Below, in pieces: positions 17,785-25,051 of a DNA stretch of 64,000 nucleotides; positions within the stretch are counted from its first letter, which is position 1; each line of letters begins with the position of its first letter. Position numbers and translations under genes: made by a program. This DNA comes from Streptomyces sp. NBC_00525 (lineage in GTDB: Bacteria > Actinomycetota > Actinomycetes > Streptomycetales > Streptomycetaceae), in NCBI RefSeq assembly GCF_036346595.1, contig NZ_CP107834.1, positions 4,712,001 through 4,776,000 on the forward strand, read 5' to 3'. The notes under the pieces were generated by a model, which saw only the letters and a list, made by a program, of their open reading frames with translations, was not told the origin of the DNA and made no database searches.

Positions 17785-18147
17785 GCGTTCAGTCTGCACG
17801 ACGTCTTCACCACACCCGCATTCTGCGGGGATCGGTGCGTACCGGCAGGTCAGCGGCCCGGCCGGGCGGAAGCGGCCGCTCCGCCCCCGGATGCGGGCGG
17901 GCATCCTGCCAAAGCGGGCGCCGAAGTTCCAGCCGGTGTCCGCACATGACTCCGGCGTGCGCCGGGGAAACTTGTTCGCCAACTCCGGAGTGATGTTCAC
18001 TCGTTCAGGTGGCGGAGCGGTTGATGCGCGCCCCCTCCCCAAAAGCGCTGGAATGGTCGGAAGCCGTACCAGGGGGCGGGGCGCTCGTTCATGTGACCGT
18101 GCGTCACCTCTGCTTCAAGGGCGGACGAGTCAAGATTGCGAGCACCG
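17785..18147. other. 363-nt divergent intergenic region before the conservon
   Basis: No gene seen. It holds an inverted repeat GTGAC-N5-GTCAC (18093-18107) about 40-55 nt before the cvnA start, and must contain the promoters for both directions. I could not pick out a convincing -35/-10 pair. Confidence 0.5.
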
Positions 18148-20931
18148 GTGCAGAAGAAGCGGCCTCGGAGCAAGGGCGGCAGCAACAGCGGTTCCGAGGC
18201 GGCGCCGACGACCCCGGCCGGCGGCGGTCGCACCGTACGCGTCCGCAGCCGGCTGGTCGCGGGCGTCGCCGTCGTCGGGATCACCGTCATAGCGGCGGGG
18301 ACACCGGCCGTGCTCGCCGCATCGGCCGACCTCAACGACTCGCAGCACCTGGTCACCCTCGCCGAGCTGAACCAGCAGGCCGTCTCCCTGGCCCACTCCC
18401 TCGCCGACGAGCGCGACGAGATCACCGTGTACATCGCGGGCGGCCGGGACGGCGAGCCGGGCAACCGGGGCGCCCGGGTCGACCAGCAGGTGGACGAGAT
18501 CCGCGAGGCGGCCCCGCCCGACCTGCTGCGCGACCTGTCCACCATCCCCTCCCTGCGCCGGGACGCGGTCAGCGGCAAGGGCACCGCCCTGGCGGCCCAC
18601 CAGGCGTACTCCGAGGTCATCGCCAAACTCCACGGCCTGGCCGACGCGCTCGCCCGCGACACCCCGCCGCGCGCGGCCGACGGCGCCCGCACCCCGCGCG
18701 CCCTCGGCCGGGCCACCGACCAGGCGTCCGCCACCCGCGGGCTGCTGCTCGCCGCGCTCGCCGTGCCCCGCCCGGAGCCGGCGCCGCCGCGGATCGACCC
18801 GTTCACCGGGCTGCCCGTGCAGCCGCAGGACGAGGGCGAGACCAAGGAGGACCGCACCCGCGACGCGCTGAGCGCCGCCGCACAGCGGGCCAGGGTCGGT
18901 GAACTCGCCGCGCTCGCCGAGTTCGACCAGTCCACCGGCGCCACCGCCCGCGACAAGCTGTCCTCGATCGTCACCGGACCCGAGGTCAACAGCGCCGAGA
19001 AGTACCTCGCCGAGCTGACCGACCGCCCCGAGCTGTCCGACTCCGACCTCGAGGTCAGCGAGAAGAAGGTCGCCGCCGCGCTCTCCGCCCGTGTCGACCG
19101 GATGCGCTCCGTGCAGTCCGCGCTCGGCACCGCCCAGGTCCAGCGGCTGGAGCAGCTGCGCGACGACGACGTCACCGCCCTCGAACTGCGCATCGCCCTC
19201 CTCGGCGGCTGCCTGCTCGTCGCCGTCGGCGTCTCCACCGCCGTCGCTCGCACCCTGACCCAGCCGCTCGCCGTGCTGCGGATCGGCGCCGCCCGGCTCG
19301 CCGCCGAACCCGCCACCGCCGAACCGGTCCGCTACACCGGCCGCAACGACGAGTTCGCCCAGGTCGTCCGCTCCCTCAACGCCCTGCACGGCCGGTCGCG
19401 CGAGCTGCTCCAGGACCACGAGGGGCGCGCCGAGAAGCTCGCCGCCGAACGCGCCGGCCTCATCGGCGAACGCGAGAAGCTCGCCGCCCGGCGCACCGAA
19501 CTCCAGGCCCACACGGACGAGCTGACCGCCCAGCTGGAGAAGCTGCGCGGCACCGTCCACCACACCTTCGTCAACCTCTCGCTGCGCACCCTGGGGCTGG
19601 TCGAGCGGCAGCTCGGCGTCATCGAGTCCCTGGAGGAGCGCGAGCAGGACCCGGAACGCCTCGGCACGCTCTTCAAGCTCGACCACATGGCCACGGTCAT
19701 GCGCCGGCACAGCGAGAACCTGCTGGTCCTCGCCGGTGCCGAGCACGGGCACGGGCATCCGGGCCCGATCCCGCTGGTGGACGTCCTGCGCGCCGCCGTC
19801 AGCGAGATCGAGCGGTACGAGCGGGTCACCATCCAGTCCCTCCCGCCGCACGCCCAGATCGCCGGGTTCGCCGCCGACGACCTCAGCCACCTGGTCGCCG
19901 AACTCCTGGAGAACGCGACCTCCTTCTCGCCGCCCGACTCCCCGGTCCAGCTCTCCGGCTGGCTCCTGGAGAGCGGCGAGGTGATGCTCTCCGTCCAGGA
20001 CGAGGGCATCGGCATGTCCGCCGAGCGGATGGACGAGCTGAACACCCGCCTCGCCGACCCGGCCCTCTTCGAGGCCGGCGAACGGAACGCCGGCGGGGAG
20101 GGGGCCGGGGCCGGTCTCGGCCTCCAGGTGACGTCGCTGCTCGCCGCGCGGCACGGCGTACGGGTGGAGCTGCGCGAGCAGAAGGGGAACGGGATCACGG
20201 CGGTCGTCGTGCTCCCCGAGGCCCTGCTGCCGAAGGCCCTCCCGACCGCGACGCCCCCCGCCGTCACCACACCGGGCGAGGCGCCCGCGCTCAACCTGCC
20301 GGGCTCGGTCGCGGAGGCCAACTCCAACACGCTGCCGGGGCGCGGTACGGAGTCGTCGGACGATCCGATGATCGCGGCGGCGGAACGGGTGCTCGCCCAG
20401 GCGCAGGCGGCCGACGCCGCCCCGGACGAGACGCCCGTGACCCCGCAGGCTCCCGAGGCAGACGAGCCCGCAGAGGCCCCCGAGGCGGTCACCGAACCGG
20501 ACCCCGAGCCCGACGCCCTCGACACCGAGGCCACCCTCCAGGTGCGCCTGCCCAGGCCCCCGCAGGCCCCCGAGCCCGAGCCCGCCCCGGAACCCGAGCC
20601 CGCCCCGGAACCCGAGCCCGAGCCCGCCCCGGTCCCGGAACCCGAGCCCGCCCCCGACCCCGCCGCCGCCGTCACCGACAAGGGGCTGCCCAAGCGGACC
20701 CCGAACATCGTCCGGCCCGCCGGGGCGCCCGCCGCCGAGCGCCGGGGGAGCGTCGACCGCGAGGCCCTGCGCCGCCGCCTCGACAACTTCCAGCAGGGGG
20801 CCAGGGACGGCCGCAGAGACGTCGAGGCGGAACTCGCCGGAGACACACGTACCGAACAGGCCGAGCCGGCAGGCCGTACCGATGGCCGGACCGGAGACAC
20901 GGGGGAAACAGTCGAGGAGGCACGTAGTTGA
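18148..20931 (+). CDS. cvnA: Conservon sensor-like histidine kinase (CvnA type, NIT domain)
   Basis: Membrane protein of 927 aa. A transmembrane helix near residues 35-58 (LVAGVAVVGITVIAAGTPAVLAA), a long nitrate/nitrite-sensing-like extracytoplasmic helical region, a second helix (IALLGGCLLVAVGVSTAVA), a coiled linker, and a HATPase domain (LLENATSFSPPDSPV, DEGIGMS, GAGLGLQV). The last about 230 residues are low-complexity Pro/Glu/Ala, including a PEPEPAPEP run. No standard HisKA box is obvious, typical of conservon kinases. Start is GTG 18148 (VQKKRPRSKGG) or TTG 18136, the latter having GGACGAG nearby. The stop overlaps cvnB. Confidence 0.92.
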   Translation: MQKKRPRSKGGSNSGSEAAPTTPAGGGRTVRVRSRLVAGVAVVGITVIAAGTPAVLAASADLNDSQHLVTLAELNQQAVSLAHSLADERDEITVYIAGGRDGEPGNRGARVDQQVDEIREAAPPDLLRDLSTIPSLRRDAVSGKGTALAAHQAYSEVIAKLHGLADALARDTPPRAADGARTPRALGRATDQASATRGLLLAALAVPRPEPAPPRIDPFTGLPVQPQDEGETKEDRTRDALSAAAQRARVGELAALAEFDQSTGATARDKLSSIVTGPEVNSAEKYLAELTDRPELSDSDLEVSEKKVAAALSARVDRMRSVQSALGTAQVQRLEQLRDDDVTALELRIALLGGCLLVAVGVSTAVARTLTQPLAVLRIGAARLAAEPATAEPVRYTGRNDEFAQVVRSLNALHGRSRELLQDHEGRAEKLAAERAGLIGEREKLAARRTELQAHTDELTAQLEKLRGTVHHTFVNLSLRTLGLVERQLGVIESLEEREQDPERLGTLFKLDHMATVMRRHSENLLVLAGAEHGHGHPGPIPLVDVLRAAVSEIERYERVTIQSLPPHAQIAGFAADDLSHLVAELLENATSFSPPDSPVQLSGWLLESGEVMLSVQDEGIGMSAERMDELNTRLADPALFEAGERNAGGEGAGAGLGLQVTSLLAARHGVRVELREQKGNGITAVVVLPEALLPKALPTATPPAVTTPGEAPALNLPGSVAEANSNTLPGRGTESSDDPMIAAAERVLAQAQAADAAPDETPVTPQAPEADEPAEAPEAVTEPDPEPDALDTEATLQVRLPRPPQAPEPEPAPEPEPAPEPEPEPAPVPEPEPAPDPAAAVTDKGLPKRTPNIVRPAGAPAAERRGSVDREALRRRLDNFQQGARDGRRDVEAELAGDTRTEQAEPAGRTDGRTGDTGETVEEARS

Positions 20932-21413
20932 CTGCGCCCAGCACATGCGGGCTGAGTAGCGAGGCCCGGAACCTGCAGTGGTTGCTCAGCAATCTCGTGG
21001 AGGAGGTGCCAGGGGTCCACTCGGTCACGGTCGTGTCGTCGGACGGGCTGATGCTGCTCTCCTCCGACCCCGGCCACCGCACGGCGGCCGCCGCCGAACC
21101 GGCCCCGCCCAGCGGACCACGCGGTTCCGGCGCCGATCTGGCGACCATCGTCTCGGGCATCGGCAGCCTCACCGCCGGCGCCGCGACGCTGATGGAGGGC
21201 GGCGGCGTCAAACAGACCATGGTCACCATGGAGGAGGGCAGCGTCTTCGTCATGTCGATCAGCGACGGCTCCCTGCTCGGGGTGCACGCCGCCCCCGACT
21301 GCGACATGGGCGTCGTCGCGTACCACATGGCGCTGTTCGTCGGCCGGGCCGGGCACGTACTCACCCCCGAACTCCGCAGGGAACTGCGCACGTCGTTGGA
21401 GAGCGCCCGGTGA
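20928..21413 (+). CDS. cvnB: Roadblock/LC7 domain protein (CvnB type)
   Basis: Small soluble protein of 161 aa with the roadblock/LC7 fold (RNLQWLLSNLVEEVPGVHSVTVVSSDGLMLLSSD). In conservons it acts with the GTPase-like CvnD, much like MglB with MglA. It starts with TTG overlapping the cvnA stop (TTGA), with GAGGAGG upstream, and ends overlapping cvnC. Confidence 0.94.
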   Translation: MTAPSTCGLSSEARNLQWLLSNLVEEVPGVHSVTVVSSDGLMLLSSDPGHRTAAAAEPAPPSGPRGSGADLATIVSGIGSLTAGAATLMEGGGVKQTMVTMEEGSVFVMSISDGSLLGVHAAPDCDMGVVAYHMALFVGRAGHVLTPELRRELRTSLESAR

Positions 21414-21823
21414 GCCCGGCCGCCACCGGACCCGCCGGCAGGCTCCCCGTACGCGGGGCGGGCAAACGGCCCGCACGGGTACGCCCGTACTCGCTCACCG
21501 GCGGCCGCACCCGCTTCGGACACGTCCTGCTCGTGGAGACGTTCGTCGCCGCGCTCGAGGCACCGCAGGAGCGCCGCGAACTCACCAACGGCAACCCGTC
21601 ACGGGTGATGCCGGAACTCAGGGCGATCGTGGAGATCTGCCGCCGGATGCGCACCGTCGCGGAGGTCTCGGCGCTGCTGAGAATGCCGCTCGGCGTGGTC
21701 CGGGTACTCCTCAGCGACCTGGCCGACCAGGGAAAGATCCGCGTGTACGGGACCGGGCACGGCCCCGGCAGACCCGACCGCGCACTGCTCGAAAGGGTGC
21801 TCGATGGACTCCGTCGTCTCTGA
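21410..21823 (+). CDS. cvnC: DUF742 protein (CvnC type)
   Basis: Protein of 137 aa of the DUF742 family: VRPYSLTGGRTR near the start, then a helical part with a winged-helix look (EICRRMRTVAEVSALLRMPLGVVRVLLSDLADQGKIRVY). The GTG start overlaps the cvnB stop (GTGA). Third gene of the conservon; probably an adaptor or DNA/protein-binding partner. Confidence 0.94.
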   Translation: MSPAATGPAGRLPVRGAGKRPARVRPYSLTGGRTRFGHVLLVETFVAALEAPQERRELTNGNPSRVMPELRAIVEICRRMRTVAEVSALLRMPLGVVRVLLSDLADQGKIRVYGTGHGPGRPDRALLERVLDGLRRL

Positions 21824-22454
21824 GTCGCCGCTGTTCGCCCCGCGGCAGCCGGGGCCGGACACCCGGCCCGAGGAGCAGACCCAGCCCTGGCAACTGGACA
21901 CCACCAGGGCCCCGATCGCCACGAAGATCGTGGTCGCGGGCGGCTTCGGCGTCGGCAAGACCACGTTCGTCGGCGCGGTCTCCGAGATCACCCCGCTGCG
22001 CACCGAGGCGATGATGACGCGGGCGAGCGAGGACACCGACGACCTCGGCGCCACGCCCGACAAGCTCACCACGACCGTCGCGATGGACTTCGGCCGGCTG
22101 ACGCTGGACGACGACCTCGTGCTGTACGTCTTCGGCACACCGGGCCAGCAGCGCTTCTGGTTCATGTGGGACGACCTGGTGCGCGGCGCGATCGGCGCCG
22201 TCGTCCTGGCCGACACCCGCCGCCTCGCCGATTGCTTCCCCGCCCTCGACTACTTCGAGAGCTGCGGACTGCCGTACATCGTCGCCGTCAACCACTTCGA
22301 GGGCACCCCGGCCTTCGAGGCCGACGACGTCCGCGAGGCACTGACCGTACCCGCGCACGTCCCCGTCCTGATCATGGACGCGCGCAGCCGGATCACGGTC
22401 GTCGAGTCCCTGCTGGCCCTCGTCGGCCACGCCCTCGACGCCGACCCCGCGTAA
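21804..22454 (+). CDS. cvnD: Conservon Ras-like GTP/ATP-binding protein (CvnD type)
   Basis: P-loop protein of 216 aa. G1 motif GGFGVGKTT, G3 region FGTPGQQRF and an N-x-F variant of the G4 motif (VAVNHFEG). This makes it an MglA/Arf-like small GTPase of the kind found in all conservons. Starts inside the last codons of cvnC with GAAAGGG upstream. With CvnA-C it is thought to form a membrane signalling complex resembling a G-protein system. Confidence 0.95.
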   Translation: MDSVVSESPLFAPRQPGPDTRPEEQTQPWQLDTTRAPIATKIVVAGGFGVGKTTFVGAVSEITPLRTEAMMTRASEDTDDLGATPDKLTTTVAMDFGRLTLDDDLVLYVFGTPGQQRFWFMWDDLVRGAIGAVVLADTRRLADCFPALDYFESCGLPYIVAVNHFEGTPAFEADDVREALTVPAHVPVLIMDARSRITVVESLLALVGHALDADPA

Positions 22455-22480
22455 CCCGCACCCCACAACGGAGAACCGCG

Positions 22481-23722
22481 ATGCGGAAGATACTGATAGT
22501 CGGAGCCGGTCAGTCCGGGCTCCAGCTCGCCCTCGGACTTCAGTTCCGGGGATACGAAGTCACCCTGATGTCCAACCGCACGGCCGACGAGATCCGGTCC
22601 GGCCGGGTCATGTCCACGCAGTGCATGTTCCACACCGCGCTCCAGCACGAGCGGGACCTCCGGCTCAACTTCTGGGAGTCCCAGGCCCCGCGCATCGAGG
22701 GCCTCGGCGTCTCCGTCGCCGCCCCCGACTCCTCGCGGGCCGTCGACTGGGTCGGCAGGCTCGACGGCTACGCCCAGTCCGTGGACCAGCGGGTCAAGAT
22801 GGCCGGCTGGATGGAGACCTTCGCGCAGCGCGGCGGACAGCTCGTCATCCACGGTGCGGCCGTCTCGGACCTGGACTACTTCTCGCGCGCCTACGACCTC
22901 GTGCTGGTCGCGGCCGGCAAGGGCGAACTGGTCTCCATGTTCGGCCGGGACGCCGCCCGCTCGCCGTACGACGCCCCGCAGCGCGCGCTGTCCGTCGCGT
23001 ACGTCCACGGCATGGGCCCGCGCCCGGAGCACCCGGAGTTCGACGCGGTCCGCTGCAATCTGGTCCCCGGTGTCGGCGAGCTGTTCGTGATGCCGACCCT
23101 CACCACCTCGGGCCGGGCCGACATCCTGTTCTGGGAGGGTGTCCCCGGCGGGCCGCTCGACGCGTTCCAGGGCATCAAGGACCCCTCCGAGCACCTGGCC
23201 AGGACCCTGGAGCTGATGGAGCGGTTCACCCCCTGGGAGTACGCCCGCGCCACCAAGGTCGAACTCACCGACGCCAACGGCACCCTCGCCGGCCGGTACG
23301 CCCCGACCGTCCGCAAGCCGGTCGGCCGGCTGCCCGGCGGCGGTCTGGTCCTCGGCGTCGCGGACGTCGTCGTCGCCAACGACCCGATCACCGGCCAGGG
23401 CTCCAACTCGGCGTCCAAGTGCGCCGCCGCCTACCTCGACGCGATCGTCGAGCACGGCGACCGGGAGTTCGACGAGGCATGGATGCGGGCCACGTTCGAC
23501 CGCTACTGGGCGACCGCCCAGCACGTCACCAAGTGGACCAACGCCATGCTCGGCGCCCCGCCGGAGCACGTCCTGAACCTGATCGGGGCGGCCGGGCAGC
23601 TCCAGCCGGTCGCGGACCGCTTCGCCAACGGCTTCGACGACCCGGCCGACTTCGAGAACTTCTTCTTCGACCCGGAGAAGACGAACGCCTATCTCGCCTC
23701 GGTGACCGGCCCCGCCGCCTGA
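22481..23722 (+). CDS. FAD-dependent monooxygenase, styrene monooxygenase StyA-like
   Basis: Flavoprotein of 413 aa. N-terminal Rossmann FAD site ILIVGAGQSGLQLALGL (GxGxxG), then SGRVMSTQCMFHTALQHERDL resembling the StyA/indole monooxygenase family, and a second FAD contact around LGVADVVVANDPITGQGSNSASK. Starts with ATG 26 nt after cvnD with GGAG upstream, so it is the fifth gene of the conservon operon. No reductase (StyB) is encoded next to it, so electrons must come from elsewhere. Natural substrate unknown. Confidence 0.88.
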   Translation: MRKILIVGAGQSGLQLALGLQFRGYEVTLMSNRTADEIRSGRVMSTQCMFHTALQHERDLRLNFWESQAPRIEGLGVSVAAPDSSRAVDWVGRLDGYAQSVDQRVKMAGWMETFAQRGGQLVIHGAAVSDLDYFSRAYDLVLVAAGKGELVSMFGRDAARSPYDAPQRALSVAYVHGMGPRPEHPEFDAVRCNLVPGVGELFVMPTLTTSGRADILFWEGVPGGPLDAFQGIKDPSEHLARTLELMERFTPWEYARATKVELTDANGTLAGRYAPTVRKPVGRLPGGGLVLGVADVVVANDPITGQGSNSASKCAAAYLDAIVEHGDREFDEAWMRATFDRYWATAQHVTKWTNAMLGAPPEHVLNLIGAAGQLQPVADRFANGFDDPADFENFFFDPEKTNAYLASVTGPAA

Positions 23723-23746
23723 CCGGGCCCCGCCGCGGCCCCGGTC

Positions 23747-24880
23747 CTACGAGGCCGGGGCCGCGGCGGAGCCGTAGCCCTCGTCGGAGCCGTCGGTCGC
23801 CCCGGCGGGCAGCTCGGGACCCCGGTACGAGGCCAGCGGCGTACCGGCCGGATCGGGCCGGACCGCGCCGAGCACCGGGTTCGACGCCACGGGGGAGACC
23901 TTCACCCGCGAGCCCGGCCGGGGCGCCTGCACCACCAGGCCGTTGCCGAGATACAGCGCCACATGGGTCGCCTTCGGGAAGTAGACCACCAGATCGCCGG
24001 GGCGCAGCGCGCTCATCGGGATACGGGTCAGCTGCCGCCACTGCTCCTGCGAGGTGCGCGGAATGACGCGGCCGGCGCTCGCCCACGCCCGCGAGGTGAG
24101 CCCGGAGCAGTCGAAGGAGTCGGGCCCCTCCGCCCCCCACACGTACGGCTTGCCGATCTGCCGGACCGCGTACCGGACGGCCGCCCCGCCCTGCGCGGTC
24201 GGCGGCCGGGACGAGGACAGCGCCCCGGCGAGCGCGCTCTGGGCCCGGTCCGTGTTCTTCCGCTGGAGGCCGTTGACGTCGGCGAGCTGGTCCGGGGAGA
24301 GCGTGGCGAGCATCGCCTCGACCTGTTTCAGCCGGGTGCGTACGGTGTCGCGCTCCTTCTTCCGGCGCGCGGTCAGCGTCCGCTGCTCGGCCAGCACCTT
24401 GCGGGACTCGCGGGCCAGCTCGTCGGCCCGCTTCTCGGCCGCGCCGAGCCGCCGCACGGCCGCCGCGCGGCCGGCGGCGAGGCGCTGGATGACCTGGCCC
24501 TGCGTCAGGGCCGCCTCCGGATCGCGCATCAGCAGCAGCCGCAGATACGCGGAGAGCTCGGACCGGCCCTGGTACTGCTCGCGGGCCAGCCGCCCGGCCG
24601 CGTCGCGGCCGTCGGCCAGCGAACGGCGGGCGGTGACCAGGGCCGCGTCGAGCTTCTTCGCCCTCGCGGCCCGCTTCTTCAGCTCGGCCGCCGTGCCGTT
24701 GTAGCTCTCGGTGGCCTCTTCGGCCTGCTGGTAGAGCCGCTGCAACTCGCTCAGCAGCCCGGCGACATCACCGGGCGCGGGGGGCGGGGCGGGGGCCGCG
24801 ACGGCGGTGGCCGGTGAGACCACGACGACGGCGGCCAGCACCGCCGTACCGAGGGTACGCACCAGGGTGCCCGACGCCAC
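23747..24880 (-). CDS. Secreted NlpC/P60 peptidoglycan endopeptidase
   Basis: Exported cell-wall hydrolase of 377 aa. Signal peptide (VRTLGTAVLAAVVVVSPATAVAA), a long coiled-coil region (about residues 40-200) as in RipA-type enzymes, and a C-terminal NlpC/P60 domain. The catalytic Cys is at about 258 (DSFDCSGLT) and the His at about 306 (THVALYLG). Starts with GTG preceded by GGAGGTGAT. Convergent with the conservon-linked monooxygenase; the upstream gap holds an inverted repeat. Confidence 0.94.
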   Translation of the reverse strand: MASGTLVRTLGTAVLAAVVVVSPATAVAAPAPPPAPGDVAGLLSELQRLYQQAEEATESYNGTAAELKKRAARAKKLDAALVTARRSLADGRDAAGRLAREQYQGRSELSAYLRLLLMRDPEAALTQGQVIQRLAAGRAAAVRRLGAAEKRADELARESRKVLAEQRTLTARRKKERDTVRTRLKQVEAMLATLSPDQLADVNGLQRKNTDRAQSALAGALSSSRPPTAQGGAAVRYAVRQIGKPYVWGAEGPDSFDCSGLTSRAWASAGRVIPRTSQEQWRQLTRIPMSALRPGDLVVYFPKATHVALYLGNGLVVQAPRPGSRVKVSPVASNPVLGAVRPDPAGTPLASYRGPELPAGATDGSDEGYGSAAAPAS

Positions 24881-24924
24881 GACATCACCTCCGAACCGGG
24901 GCGAATCGTGCGACTACCCCATGA

Positions 24925-24951
24925 GTGAGCGCATTTCGTACATACGCTCAC
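24925..24951. promoter_or_regulatory. Inverted repeat upstream of the NlpC/P60 gene
   Basis: Perfect arms GTGAGCG and CGCTCAC separated by 13 nt, 45-71 nt before the GTG start, in an AT-richer patch. Candidate operator overlapping the promoter. Confidence 0.4.
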
Positions 24952-25029
24952 GCCGTGCGGGGTGCGATGCAAGGACCCAGGGGTGTGGCGGCGGGCCACC
25001 GCCCCCGGAATCGCCCGGAAGGCGGTGGC

Positions 25030-25046
25030 CCCGTCCGCCGGACGGG
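25030..25046 (-). terminator. Hairpin after the pseudokinase gene
   Basis: Perfect 7-bp stem CCCGTCC / GGACGGG with a 3-nt loop, just past the stop of the minus-strand pseudokinase/propeller gene. No T tract. Confidence 0.45.
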
Positions 25047-25051
25047 TGCGC

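Noticed and set aside
18093..18107. GTGAC-N5-GTCAC as a Crp site
   Set aside because: Spacing between the half-sites does not fit the GTG-N6-GNCAC actinobacterial pattern; kept only as an inverted repeat.
20570..20660. Repeated PEPEPAPEP codons as a CRISPR or tandem regulatory repeat
   Set aside because: In-frame low-complexity tail of cvnA, with no spacers.
18130..20946. A 938-codon frame antisense to cvnA
   Set aside because: Gly/Val/Arg shadow of the kinase gene with no recognisable motif.
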